Below, in pieces: positions 50,718-60,929 of a stretch of DNA of 64,000 nt; position 1 is the stretch's first letter; each line of letters opens with the position of its first letter. The stretch lies in assembly GCF_015711645.1 (NCBI RefSeq), contig NZ_JABTEX010000004.1, positions 496,001-560,000 of the forward strand. The letters run 5' to 3'. The notes below the pieces were generated by a model. That model saw only the letters and a program-made list of their open reading frames with translations. It ran no database searches and was not told the origin of the DNA. Made by a program: the position numbers and the translations under genes. This DNA is from Planomonospora sp. ID82291. Lineage in GTDB: Bacteria > Actinomycetota > Actinomycetes > Streptosporangiales > Streptosporangiaceae.

Positions 50718-51041
50718 GCCTGCCGGGAGTCCGGATCCCGGGAAGGCCGGAGGCCTCGGAGCCCGGGGACGGCGACCGGTGCGGCCGGCGGGCCGGCCCG
50801 CATCGGCGGCGCGGGACTACTCCCGGCGTCCCGTGAGCGGCCGGTCGCTGATCCCGGTGGGGTAGTGCGGATGACTCCGCGAGGGGGACGCCCGCCGCCG
50901 GCGGACGGACGACGATTACGGAGAGGCGGTTACGGAGAGATGCATGGGACATACCGTCACATATCCGTAACCATGGCGATAGCTTCGCGGAATGGTAGAA
51001 GGAAGTTCTACAGGGCATCCTCCTCTCCAGGAGGTGCCCAC
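50718..51041. promoter_or_regulatory. 324-bp regulatory gap with TTACGGA repeats
   Basis: No gene is seen. TTACGGAGAG occurs twice (50916-50925 and 50930-50939), and the complement TCCGTAA is at 50964-50970. A further inverted repeat GTAGAA-N5-TTCTAC lies at 50995-51011, 30 bp before the hydrolase start. The region is less GC-rich than its neighbours, so a regulated promoter of the hydrolase gene is likely. Confidence 0.5.
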
Positions 51042-52139
51042 ATGCGCGACGAGATCAACGTGGACGTCTGCCCCGGTTATCCCGTCAGCTGGCAGGCCAC
51101 GGCGCTGAACACGATCATGCGCGGCACCTTCAAGCCGATCTCCGGGCTCCTGCTGCGGTCGGACGCCAGCGTGGTCGCCGCCTCCCGGATCGTCGCCCTC
51201 GCCACGAAGGTCCCGCTCCGGCTGCCCGGGCACGTGACCGTCGAGGGGGAGTCCATCGGAGGGTGCGAGGGGGAGTGGGTCCGCGGCGGGCGGGAGCTCG
51301 ACGAGCGCAAGGTCCTGCTCTACTTCCACGGCGGCGCCTACTTCGTCTGCTCCCCGGCCACCCACCGGCCCATCACCTGGCGCCTGTCGGTCGCCGCCCG
51401 CCGCCCGGTGCTGGCGCTCGACTACCGCCAGGGCCCGGTGCACACGCTGGCCGAGTCGCTCCAGGACGCGCTCGCCGCCTACCGGTGCCTGCTGGAACGG
51501 GGCTACGACCCGGCCGACGTCCTGTTCGCCGGTGACTCGGCGGGCGGCCACCTCACCCTGGCCGCCCTGCTGGCGCTGCGCGACCGGGGGCTGCCGCCGC
51601 CCGCCGCCGCCGTGTGCCTGTCCCCGTGGACCGACCTCACCGACACCCCCCGCCGGGTCAACCGGCTGGCCGACCCGCTGATCCCGGCCGGCCGCGTCGA
51701 CTGGCTCGCCCGGCGCTGGACCTCCGGCCTCGACGCCCGCGACCCGCTGGTGTCGCCGGTGCTCGGCGACTACGCCGGGCTGCCCCCGCTGATGATCGTC
51801 ACCGGTTCCACCGAGGTCCTCCGCGACGAGGGGCGCCGCGTCGCCGAACGCGCGCGCGAGGCGGGCGTCCCGGTGACCTATGAGGAGTGGCGGCGCATGC
51901 CGCACGTCTTCCCGCTCCTCGCCGACATCCTCCCCGAGGCGCGCCGGGCCTTCCTGCACATCGCCCGCTTCCTGGACGCGGCCCGGGTGCTGTCGGCCGG
52001 GGCCGCCCCCGCGGACGTCTCCGCCGGCGGCGCGCTCGCCGCGGACCTGCGCGCCGCGGACCCCGGCGCGGCGGACCTGCTCGCCGCGGGCCTCCTCGGC
52101 TCCGAGCCCGCTGACGGATCCGGTTCGGCGGCGGCCTGA
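51042..52139 (+). CDS. alpha/beta hydrolase (HSL-like esterase)
   Basis: A 365-residue esterase of the hormone-sensitive lipase group. The oxyanion motif is YFHGGAYF, the nucleophile serine is in FAGDSAGGHL, and the acid and histidine are likely in RDEGRRV and RMPHVFPLL. It probably hydrolyses a short- or medium-chain ester; no signal peptide is seen. GGAGG stands 7 bp before the ATG at 51042. The last 45 residues are an Ala/Gly/Asp repeat tail not expected in the family. Confidence 0.87.
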   Translation: MRDEINVDVCPGYPVSWQATALNTIMRGTFKPISGLLLRSDASVVAASRIVALATKVPLRLPGHVTVEGESIGGCEGEWVRGGRELDERKVLLYFHGGAYFVCSPATHRPITWRLSVAARRPVLALDYRQGPVHTLAESLQDALAAYRCLLERGYDPADVLFAGDSAGGHLTLAALLALRDRGLPPPAAAVCLSPWTDLTDTPRRVNRLADPLIPAGRVDWLARRWTSGLDARDPLVSPVLGDYAGLPPLMIVTGSTEVLRDEGRRVAERAREAGVPVTYEEWRRMPHVFPLLADILPEARRAFLHIARFLDAARVLSAGAAPADVSAGGALAADLRAADPGAADLLAAGLLGSEPADGSGSAAA

Positions 52140-52366
52140 GGGCGTGGGGATCCGCCGGGTACGGCCCGGCGGCGATCTGACCGCGCAGAGAGGGGTTTCC
52201 CCCAGGTAGCGCCGGTATGTCCAGCACCTCGGACCCCATCGGTTACTTACCTTGAGGGATGATTCGCCTTACCCGCCATAGTGCTTGTGACCGGTCGGGA
52301 GCGAAGGCCCGCTCCCTCCGGTCACAGTGTGCTTGCCGTAGCGCGCACACGAGAGGCTCGATCCGG

Positions 52367-54013
52367 ATGGCACGTGGCGGAACCGGCCCCGGGAACGGGA
52401 TGCCCCCTGGCGTGCGGCCGCTGACCGTGGGAGACCCGGTCGTCATCGGCCGCCATCTCCTGCTCGGCCGGCTCGGCGCCGGCGGCATGGGCGTGGTCTA
52501 CCTGGCCGAGCACCCGTACGGCGGGGTGGTCGCGATCAAGACGCCGCATCCGGTGCACCTCGACGATCCCACGCTCCGCGCCCGTTTCGCGGAGGAGGTG
52601 GAGTTCTCCCGCCGGGTGGTCCCGTTCTGCACCGCCGCGGTGATCGAGGACGGCACCGACCGGGAGCGGCCCTACCTGGTCTGCGAGTACGTCCCCGGCC
52701 CCGCCCTCTCCCAGGTGGTCTCCGCCCGCGGCCCGCTCACCCCCGACCTCGCCTACGGCATCGCCCTCGGCGTGGCCGCCGCGCTGACGGCGGTGCACGA
52801 GGCCGGGCTGGTCCACCGGGACCTGAAACCGGCCAACGTGCTGCTGTCGCCCACCGGCCCGCGGGTCATCGACTTCGGGATCGCCAGGGACATCGCCAGG
52901 GACATCGCCGGGGGCGCGAACGGCCTCGCCGCGCTCACCCAGGCCGGGCAGGTCATGGGGAGCCCCGGCTGGGTCGCCCCGGAACGCCTCACCGGCGGCA
53001 GGGCCCTGCCGCCCTCCGACGTCTTCTCCTGGGGATGCCTGGTCGCCTACGCCGCGACCGGCCACCACCCCTTCGGCGCCGGCGAGCCCGACGCGCTGGC
53101 CCGGCGGATCCTGGTGGAGCCGCCGCGGCTCTGCGCGGTGCCCGCGCTGCTGCGCCCGGTGGTCGAGGCCGCGCTGGACAAGGAGCCCGCCCGGCGCCCT
53201 CCGGCGGCGGACCTGCTCGGCGCGCTGCTCGCCGTGGGCGGGGTCGGGGACCCGTGGGACCTGCGGGTGGCGGTCGCCGAGGTGCTGGCGGAGATCTGGA
53301 CGCCGGTCCCGTACCCGCAGGAGGAGGGGAACCCGGATCCGCCGCGGGCCCGCCCGGCGGCCGGGCCGGCGGACCGGTCCCGGAACCGGCCGCGGGTCCA
53401 CGAGCGGCCCGAGGCCCCGGTCAGGGGGACGCGCAGGGCCGCCCGCGACGGCGCCCATCTGCCCCAGGCCGGGTTCGCCGCGCTGGCCACGGCCTCCATG
53501 GCCGTGCTCGCCGTGCTCGCCGCCGGGAACGGCGGTCTCGGGGAGGGGACGGACCGGCCGCCCGAGCACGTGCCGATGGTGGTCCCGGCCGACGGGACGC
53601 CCACGGGCGGCGCCTTCCGCAGGACCCGTCCCCCGGCGGGGGAGGCCCGGACGGTGCCGCCGGTCGGCCCGTCCACGATCACGGTCACCACGACGCGGAC
53701 CTCGCCGGTGCCGCAGGTGAGCGGGCACGCGGAGGAACGGGTCCCGGACGGGCCGCGCGATCCGGCGGAACCCTCCGACGAACCCGGGGGCGGCGCCCCC
53801 GGGGAACCGCAGACCTGCGCCGACGGGGAGGGGCGGGCCGCGGCGCGGGATCCCGGAGAGGACTGCCCGCCGGATACGGCCGCGCCCAGGCCCTCCTTCA
53901 CCCGGATCCCGCAGACCGGCGACGGGGAGAGCCCCTCACCGTCGCCGAGCGCGACGGCGACCGCCTCCCCCTCCCCGTCCTCCTCCGGTCCGGTGCCGCA
54001 GATCGGGGACTGA
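52367..54013 (+). CDS. membrane Ser/Thr protein kinase (PknB type)
   Basis: A 548-residue kinase. ATP loop GRLGAGGMGVVYLAEH, lysine 58 in VAIKTP, catalytic loop HRDLKPAN with Asp152, and DFG at 169-171 are intact. The activation segment holds a doubled IARD (IARDIARDIAGG) from a 12-bp duplication. A single helix at about 367-386 leads to a 160-residue Pro/Ser/Thr-rich extracellular part with no PASTA domain and ending in PQTGD and PQIGD repeats. The ATG at 52367 is chosen; an earlier ATG at 52259 is open but adds non-conserved residues. It may phosphorylate envelope or regulatory targets. Confidence 0.88.
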   Translation: MARGGTGPGNGMPPGVRPLTVGDPVVIGRHLLLGRLGAGGMGVVYLAEHPYGGVVAIKTPHPVHLDDPTLRARFAEEVEFSRRVVPFCTAAVIEDGTDRERPYLVCEYVPGPALSQVVSARGPLTPDLAYGIALGVAAALTAVHEAGLVHRDLKPANVLLSPTGPRVIDFGIARDIARDIAGGANGLAALTQAGQVMGSPGWVAPERLTGGRALPPSDVFSWGCLVAYAATGHHPFGAGEPDALARRILVEPPRLCAVPALLRPVVEAALDKEPARRPPAADLLGALLAVGGVGDPWDLRVAVAEVLAEIWTPVPYPQEEGNPDPPRARPAAGPADRSRNRPRVHERPEAPVRGTRRAARDGAHLPQAGFAALATASMAVLAVLAAGNGGLGEGTDRPPEHVPMVVPADGTPTGGAFRRTRPPAGEARTVPPVGPSTITVTTTRTSPVPQVSGHAEERVPDGPRDPAEPSDEPGGGAPGEPQTCADGEGRAAARDPGEDCPPDTAAPRPSFTRIPQTGDGESPSPSPSATATASPSPSSSGPVPQIGD

Positions 54014-54091
54014 GGGACCCGTACGGGCCTCCGGGAGGGGCCGAGGCCATCCGTTAGGGTGAACGGCGCCAGCCGAGTCGGAGGGGGAACT

Positions 54092-54904
54092 GTGCCGGGT
54101 GCGGTCGAACTGAGCGGTGTCGGGGTCCGGGTGGTCGGGCGGACGCTGCTGGCGGACGTCGACTGGCAGGTGGAGTACGGCCAGCACTGGGTCGTCCTCG
54201 GCCCCAACGGGGCGGGCAAGACGACGATGCTCTCGCTGGCCGCCGCCGTACGGCACCCCAGCGAGGGCGCGGCCACCGTGCTCGGCCAGCGGCTGGGCCG
54301 GGTGGACCTCAGGGAGCTGCGCCGCCGCATCGGCCTGGTCGCGGCCAGCCAGCGGCTCGTCGACGAGGAGCTGCTGGAGGAGGAGGGCGCCACCGCGCAC
54401 ACCGTCGTCCTGACCGGATACACCGGGAGCAGCGCCCCGCTGTGGGACCGCTACGGTCCCGGCGAGCACGAGCGCGCCCACCGGCTCCTGGCCGACATGG
54501 GCTGCAAGGACCTGGGCGACCGGCTGTTCCGCGTCTGCTCGCAGGGGGAGCGGGCCCGCATCCGGGTGGCCAGGGCGCTGATGGCCGATCCGGTGGTCCT
54601 GCTGCTGGACGAGCCGTTCGCCGGACTCGACCTGCCCGCCCGCGAGGACCTGATCACCGTGCTGGAGGAACTGGCGACGGTACGGCCCGCGCTGACCACG
54701 ATCACCGTGACGCACCACCTGGAGGAGGTGCCGGCGACCACGACGCACGCCCTGCTGATGCGCGACGGCCGGATCCACGCGGCGGGACCGGTGGAGGAGG
54801 TCCTCACCGGCCGGAACCTGTCGGAGTGCTTCGGCCGCGCCCTGCGGATCGACCGCCTGGACGGCCGCTGGTCCGCCCGTGCCGTCCGCGGACGGCACGG
54901 ATAG
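54092..54904 (+). CDS. stand-alone ABC transporter ATP-binding protein
   Basis: A 270-residue ATPase. Walker A is GPNGAGKTTM, the signature is CSQGERARI (Ser-Gln-Gly form), Walker B is VVLLLDEPFAGLD, and the switch histidine is in VTHHLEEVP. No permease lies next to it; ATPases with this signature include ModF/YhiH-like proteins with unclear partners. The GTG at 54092 follows GGAGGGGG. A second stop-free stretch upstream is not conserved. Confidence 0.87.
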   Translation: MPGAVELSGVGVRVVGRTLLADVDWQVEYGQHWVVLGPNGAGKTTMLSLAAAVRHPSEGAATVLGQRLGRVDLRELRRRIGLVAASQRLVDEELLEEEGATAHTVVLTGYTGSSAPLWDRYGPGEHERAHRLLADMGCKDLGDRLFRVCSQGERARIRVARALMADPVVLLLDEPFAGLDLPAREDLITVLEELATVRPALTTITVTHHLEEVPATTTHALLMRDGRIHAAGPVEEVLTGRNLSECFGRALRIDRLDGRWSARAVRGRHG

Positions 54905-54957
54905 GACGGAACAGGGACCGCCGACGGGACGGGGGCGTCCCTCCGCGCGGTGCGGGC

Positions 54958-55245
54958 TCAGTCCTTCTTGCGCTGGCGGATCAGTCCCATGAACCCGGGG
55001 CTGGGCTTGAACCGGGCCGTCCAGGTCTCGGCGATCTCCAGCGGTTCGCCGGTCTGCGGGTTGCGGCCGGTCCTGGCGGGTTTGTGGACGATCTCGAAGG
55101 AGCCGAAGCCGGGGATCGCGACCTTGTCCTCGCCTGCGACGGCGTGCTGGATGGTGTCCAGGATCGCGTCCAGCGCCGCGGCGGTCTGCCGCCGGGTGAG
55201 ACCGGCCTCCGCGGCGGCCTTCTCGATCAGCTCACGCTTGTTCAT
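54958..55245 (-). CDS. hup: HU family nucleoid DNA-binding protein
   Basis: A 95-residue HU protein. The expected helices (NKRELIEKAAAEAGLTRRQT), the DNA-binding beta arms (GFGSFEIVHKPARTGRNPQTGEP) and the terminal helix are present. It lacks the long Lys/Ala tail of the HupB/HupS type, so it is the short, HupA-like form. It packs DNA as a dimer. GAGGAGGACTCCTC precedes the ATG at 55245. It is convergent with the ABC ATPase gene. Confidence 0.92.
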   Translation of the reverse strand: MNKRELIEKAAAEAGLTRRQTAAALDAILDTIQHAVAGEDKVAIPGFGSFEIVHKPARTGRNPQTGEPLEIAETWTARFKPSPGFMGLIRQRKKD

Positions 55246-55451
55246 GAGGAGTCCTCCTCGGCGGGCGGTCGGGGGTGACGCAGGAATCCCCTTCAGGGAG
55301 GGAGCGGTCACGTGCCTGTTCCTGCGGTGTCCGGGAGGGCCAACACTACGGGGATCACGCGGTCTGTTTCATCCCCGGGTGCCGGGGAAGGCCGGGCGCC
55401 GGGAGGAAGGGAGGCGGCCTGGCGCCGGGGAGCGCCACCGCCGGGCGCGGG

Positions 55452-55664
55452 TCACGCGCCGATGTGACCGAACCTCCGCCGCTCGTCGCCGTCGGCCATG
55501 ACCAGCTGCGCCAGGTCCACGTGGCGGCCGACCTCCCGCACGTCGGCGCAGTCCGCCACGAGCGTGCGCTCCCCGTCGACCAGACGGGTGACGCGCAGGC
55601 ACGGTCGATCGTTCACCACGAGCGCCTCGACCTCGATGCCGTTCGGTCCCAGCCAGATCCCCAT
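55452..55664 (-). CDS. small conserved hypothetical protein
   Basis: A 70-residue protein starting GIWLGPNGIEVEALVVNDRP, then CLRVTRLVDGERTLVADCADVREVGRHVDLAQLV. Small proteins like this are familiar in actinobacterial genomes, but I know of no function. The regular beta-strand pattern and an open frame with normal codon use support coding. The ATG at 55664 is preferred, since upstream residues are AT-rich and not protein-like. No clear ribosome site is seen, so the mRNA may be leaderless. The upstream gap (55665-55907) contains an AT-rich stretch near 55680-55790 that probably holds its promoter. Confidence 0.6.
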   Translation of the reverse strand: MGIWLGPNGIEVEALVVNDRPCLRVTRLVDGERTLVADCADVREVGRHVDLAQLVMADGDERRRFGHIGA

Positions 55665-55907
55665 AAAACCGAGGCTAGGGAGACAAGAGTAAGAACGGGG
55701 TAACTGGAAGGGCATATCAGGATGGAACATCCATGTCTGAATAAAATTTCCCCAGAACTCCCGTGTCGCGTGTTTTATCCTCATTCATTCCTCTCTCCTC
55801 CCAGGCTCACGCCCGTATCCGCACCCACGCCCGCACCTGGGTCCGTGCTCCGGCCACGGACCTATGGCCGTGCCGGGTGCTCAGAGGCCGTGCCCCGTGC
55901 CGGGTGC

Positions 55908-56792
55908 TCAGAGGCCGCCGACCGGGGCGAACGCCGCGGCGTGGTCACGGGCGAAGTCGGCGACGGTACGCGGCGGGCGGCCGAGAAGGCCGGTGAGCGC
56001 ATCGGTGGTGAAGTCCCCCCAGCCGGAGGCGTACGCCTGCGCGTACTCCTCGAGCATGTCGGCGATCCAGGCCGGCACGCCGCAGCCGAGCAGCGTCTCG
56101 CGCTTGGCGTCGTCGCCGACCGGCAGGTACCTGACGGGTCTGCCGAGCGCGAGGCTCAGCTCACCGGCGACCTCGTCGAACGTCAGCGAGCGCGGGCCCG
56201 TGAGGGTGTACGTCGCGCCGTGGTGGCGGTCCGGATCGTCGAGGAGCACGCGGGCGGCGCACTCGGCGACGTCGCGTGCGTCGACCATGCCGATCCGCGC
56301 CGCGGCCATGTTCAGCGCGAACGCGCCGTCGGCGGCGATGTCGCCCGCCTCGTTCAGCAGGTTCTGCATGAACCAGTGCGGACGCAGGATCGTCCAGCGC
56401 ATGCCGCACCGTTCGGTCTCCCGGTCCGACAGGGCGTGCAGCCTGCCGCTGCGGTTCGGCGCGTCGTGCGCCGCCCCGACGGCGGACAGGCGCACGACGC
56501 GCTCCGCACCGGCCCGGCGGGCGGCCCACACGGCGTTCATGCCGTTCTCCGGAGCACGCGGGCCGTTCGGGGTGAGCAGCCAGACGTCCTGCACGTCCTC
56601 GAAGGCGGGCGGCAGCGACCGGGCGTCGTCGAGGTCGCCGACGACGACCTCGACCCCCCGCTCGCGCAGGCCGTCCGCGCCGGACGATCGGCGGACGAGG
56701 GCGCGGAGGTTCACCCCGGCCCCGCGCAGCGCGTCCACCAGCGCGGTGGACACGGTTCCGGTGGCTCCGGTGATCAGTATGGTGCGCGACAT
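55908..56792 (-). CDS. NmrA-like NAD(P)-binding protein
   Basis: A 294-residue atypical SDR of the NmrA / NAD(P)H-binding group. The cofactor motif is ILITGATGTVSTALVDAL at the N-terminus, followed by LVRRSSGADGLRERGVEVVV, then LRPHWFMQNLL typical of quinone-oxidoreductase-like members. The usual YxxxK is absent, as in regulators or quinone reductases of this group. AAGGAGAACGAGC precedes the ATG. It follows the MFS gene by 66 bp (containing three GAGGACACGGATCAG-like repeats) and is probably co-transcribed with it. Confidence 0.85.
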   Translation of the reverse strand: MSRTILITGATGTVSTALVDALRGAGVNLRALVRRSSGADGLRERGVEVVVGDLDDARSLPPAFEDVQDVWLLTPNGPRAPENGMNAVWAARRAGAERVVRLSAVGAAHDAPNRSGRLHALSDRETERCGMRWTILRPHWFMQNLLNEAGDIAADGAFALNMAAARIGMVDARDVAECAARVLLDDPDRHHGATYTLTGPRSLTFDEVAGELSLALGRPVRYLPVGDDAKRETLLGCGVPAWIADMLEEYAQAYASGWGDFTTDALTGLLGRPPRTVADFARDHAAAFAPVGGL

Positions 56793-56858
56793 GCTCGTTC
56801 TCCTTCGGGTGGTGAGGACATGGATCAGACGGCGAGGACACGGATCAGAGGACACGGA

Positions 56859-58070
56859 TCAGCTGACGTACCGCGACGGCGACCCGACGGTGAGGCGCTC
56901 CAGGACCCAGAGCGCGGCGGTCCCGGCCGAGAGCGCGGCGCCCAGGGCGCACACGCCGGCCCAGCCGCCGTGCGCCCAGGCCGCCGACGCCAGCGCCGAG
57001 CCCGCCGCGCCGCCGAGGAAGAGGGAGGCCATGAAGGCGGAGTTGATCCGGTTGCGCGCCTCGGGCCGGAGTGCGTAGAGGACGTTCTGGCTGCTGTTGA
57101 GCACCGCCTGGTGCGCCAGGTCCAGCACGACCACGCCGGCGAGCAGCCAGGGCAGGGAGTGCGGCCCCGCCGCGAGCGCCGCCCAGGACGCCAGGAGCAG
57201 GGCCGTCCCGGCGCCGGTGACGGTCTGCACGTGCCCGCGGTCGGCCAGCCGCCCGGCCACCGCGGCGGTCAGCGCACCCGCGACGCCGAGCAGGCCGACC
57301 AGGCCGATGGCCGACTCCGTCCAGCCGTACGGCGGCCCCGCCAGCAGGAAGGTCAGCGCCGTCCACAGCACGCTGAACGAGGCGAGGCTCAACGCGCCGA
57401 TGCCCGCGCGCCACCGCAGCAGCGGCTCGTGCCGGAACATCGCGACCGTCGAACGCAGCAGCCCCGGGTAGGACAGGCCTTTGCCGTCCCCGCCGAGCCG
57501 GGGCAGGAAGCGGTGCAGCAGTACGGCGGTCAGCGCCATCAGGGCCGCGTGCACCCAGTAGACCGTCCGCCACCCGCCCGCTTCCGACAACGCCCCGGCG
57601 GCGGTCCGCGCCAGCAGCAGACCGAGCATCAGCCCGGTCATCACCGTGCCGACCACCCGGCCGCGTTCCGCCGGATCCGCCAGCGTCGCCGCGAACGGCA
57701 CCACGACCTGTGCTCCGACCGAGGTCAGGGCGGTCAGAGCCGTACCGGCCAGGAGTGCCGTGCCGTCGGCGGCGGTGGCCGAGACCAGCAGGAACACCGC
57801 GGTCGCGGCGTAGAGCGACACCGCCAGCCGCCGCCGCTCCATCAGGTCGCCGAGCGGCACCAGCAGGATCAGCCCCAGGGCGTACCCGCCCTGCGCCGCC
57901 GTCACCACCAGCGCCGCCGCCGAGGGCCCGATCTCCAGCTCCCGGCCGATCAGGTCGAGCAGCGGCTGCGCGAAGTAGTTACCGGCGACGGCCAGGCCGG
58001 TGGCGGCGGACATGAGCAGGAGCAGGCGGTGCGGCAGGCCGCCGTTCGCAGGGGATCTCGTCGCCGTCAT
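56859..58070 (-). CDS. MFS transporter (drug efflux type)
   Basis: A 403-residue 12-helix transporter of the major facilitator superfamily. Marks are GNYFAQPLLDLIGRELEIG in the first helix region, GYALGLILLVPLGDLMERRR (motif A with the acidic and basic loop) and NRINSAFMASLFLGGAAGS late. It probably exports a small organic compound. It is the first gene of a two-gene unit with the NmrA-like protein and is controlled by the divergent LysR gene, with inverted repeats between them. Confidence 0.88.
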   Translation of the reverse strand: MTATRSPANGGLPHRLLLLMSAATGLAVAGNYFAQPLLDLIGRELEIGPSAAALVVTAAQGGYALGLILLVPLGDLMERRRLAVSLYAATAVFLLVSATAADGTALLAGTALTALTSVGAQVVVPFAATLADPAERGRVVGTVMTGLMLGLLLARTAAGALSEAGGWRTVYWVHAALMALTAVLLHRFLPRLGGDGKGLSYPGLLRSTVAMFRHEPLLRWRAGIGALSLASFSVLWTALTFLLAGPPYGWTESAIGLVGLLGVAGALTAAVAGRLADRGHVQTVTGAGTALLLASWAALAAGPHSLPWLLAGVVVLDLAHQAVLNSSQNVLYALRPEARNRINSAFMASLFLGGAAGSALASAAWAHGGWAGVCALGAALSAGTAALWVLERLTVGSPSRYVS

Positions 58071-58091
58071 GTCCCCAGCCTCGAGGAAAAA

Positions 58092-58150
58092 GGATCAATG
58101 AGTCCAACGCATGTTCGTCATGGCCGGCGATCGTGTATGACGATTGATCC
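58092..58150. promoter_or_regulatory. LysR operator region between MFS and LysR genes
   Basis: Two inverted repeats lie in the 80-bp divergent gap: GGATCAAT (58092-58099) with ATTGATCC (58143-58150), and CGTCAT (58116-58121) with ATGACG (58137-58142). The inner one, with its 15-bp spacing, fits a LysR recognition site; the outer one overlaps the LysR gene start. Confidence 0.5.
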
Positions 58151-59050
58151 ATGGAGCTTCAGCAGATGCGCTACGTCGTCGCCATCGCGGAGACGGGCAA
58201 CTTCACCCGCGCCGCCGAACGGTGCCTGGTCGTCCAGTCCGCGCTGAGCCACCAGATCGCCCGGCTGGAACGCGAACTGGGGGCCAGGCTGTTCGACCGC
58301 ACCAGCCGTCGCGTCCGGCTGACGTCCGCCGGTGAGGCGTTCCTCCCCGCGGCCCGCCAGGCCCTCGACGCCGCCGAACGGGCCCGCGCCGAGGTGGCGG
58401 CCTCCGCCGGCGAGATCCGGGGCGGCCTGGCCGTCGGCGCCATCCCCACCGTCACGGCGGTCGATCTCCCGACCGTGCTCAGGCACTTCCACCTGCGGCA
58501 CCGGCAGGTGCGGATCAGTCTCCGCTCGGGCGCGAGCGAGGAGCTGACCGAGCGGGTGCGGCAGGGCACCCTGGACGTCGCCTTCCTGGGGCTGCCCCTG
58601 GGTGCGGCGCCCAGAGGCGTCCGCGGTCGCGAACTGGCGCGCGGCGACCTCGTCGCCGTGGTGGCGCCCGGTCACCCGCTGGCGGACCGGGAACGCCTGG
58701 AGCTGCGTCACCTGTCGGACGAGCCGTTCGTCGACTTCCCCGCGGGCACCGCCGGGCGGGTCCAGTCGGACGAGGCGTTCGCGGCGGCCGGGGTGCGGCG
58801 CGAGGTCGCCTTCGAGGTGAGCTCCCCCGACTTCATGGCCCGTCTGATCCGCCAGGGTCTGGGCATCGGGATGCTACCCGCGGCCTTCGCGGCCGGGCTT
58901 CCCGATCTGCCCGTCCTGCGGCTCCGTGACGCTCCCGCCCGGATGGAACATCTCATCTGGAGCCGCTTCCCGCCGTCTCCCGCCGCCGCGGCGTTCCTGT
59001 CCGCCCTCGCTGTCCCGGTGGCCGGGACTCCGGAGCCGGCGGGCCCGTGA
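58151..59050 (+). CDS. LysR family transcriptional regulator
   Basis: A 299-residue LysR protein. The DNA-binding domain is at 1-60 (LQQMRYVVAIAETGNFTRAA, QSALSHQIARLERELGARLF), and the effector domain follows (GELAVGAIPTV-like GGLAVGAIPTVTAVDL). It diverges from the MFS-NmrA pair, its likely target. A GC hairpin terminator follows. The effector is unknown. Confidence 0.9.
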   Translation: MELQQMRYVVAIAETGNFTRAAERCLVVQSALSHQIARLERELGARLFDRTSRRVRLTSAGEAFLPAARQALDAAERARAEVAASAGEIRGGLAVGAIPTVTAVDLPTVLRHFHLRHRQVRISLRSGASEELTERVRQGTLDVAFLGLPLGAAPRGVRGRELARGDLVAVVAPGHPLADRERLELRHLSDEPFVDFPAGTAGRVQSDEAFAAAGVRREVAFEVSSPDFMARLIRQGLGIGMLPAAFAAGLPDLPVLRLRDAPARMEHLIWSRFPPSPAAAAFLSALAVPVAGTPEPAGP

Positions 59051-59080
59051 CGCCGGGAGCACCGGGCCGGCATGCAGGAA

Positions 59081-59110
59081 CCCCGCCTCCCTGGGGGGAA
59101 GGAGGCGGGG
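59081..59110 (+). terminator. rho-independent-like terminator after LysR gene
   Basis: A perfect 10-bp stem (CCCCGCCTCC/GGAGGCGGGG) with a 10-bp loop, followed by TCTTCGTCCT, lies 30 bp after the stop and serves the convergent aceA gene as well. Confidence 0.75.
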
Positions 59111-59267
59111 TCTTCGTCCTGGTCTCGGGAGTCCGAGCCCGGGGGCGGACCGGGAGCGCGGGTCTCGGCTCAGGCGGATGTCAGGCGGGCCGGGCGGGCT
59201 CCGCATGCCCTGAAGAGCCGCCCGTCCGCGCCGACCGCGAGACCTCCGCTCCCGGTCCTGGCCCGGG

Positions 59268-60566
<1,299 letters not shown>

Positions 60567-60929
60567 TTTTTCACTCCTTGTCGTCCCCTGGGTGCCTTGC
60601 CCTGAGTCTGTGCCCCGCCGAAACGGGCAAACAAGGTACTTTTCGCGGAAAGAACGATGTTTTTTCTGTTCTAACTAATACTGACCGGTATTCAGTGGAG
60701 AAGAACATGCGAGTTTCCGCTATGGACTAGACCAATCATGTGTGTGGTCCGGCTCACTCGCGGCCCACTCGCGGCTCACTCGCGGCTCACTCGCGGCATG
60801 GCGCGGCGGTGCGGGGGTGGCGGTGCGGGGGTGGCGGTGGTGCGGCCGATCCGGGACGGTGTCCGCGCGCCCGGCGGGTGCGCTGTCCGCGAGTGGAAGA
60901 TGGCTTGAATTTTCGCTTAGGATCAGGAC
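60567..60929. promoter_or_regulatory. aceA-ramB divergent regulatory region
   Basis: No gene is seen in this 363-bp gap. It contains the near-palindrome CTTTTCGCGGAAAG (60639-60652), an inverted repeat AATAC-N6-GTATT (60677-60692), and related motifs GTTTCCGC near 60713 and TTTTCGC near 60909. An 11-bp tandem repeat, four copies of CTCACTCGCGG, covers 60753-60796. The AT-rich core around 60640-60720 is the likely operator and promoter zone. Confidence 0.6.

Noticed and set aside
55246-55451. A gene between HU and the 70-residue protein
   Set aside because: Open frames are short and Arg/Gly-rich, without a credible start or domain.
55722-58247. An 841-codon plus-strand open frame across the NmrA-like and MFS genes
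   Set aside because: Runs through two well-supported minus-strand genes and has no recognisable domain.
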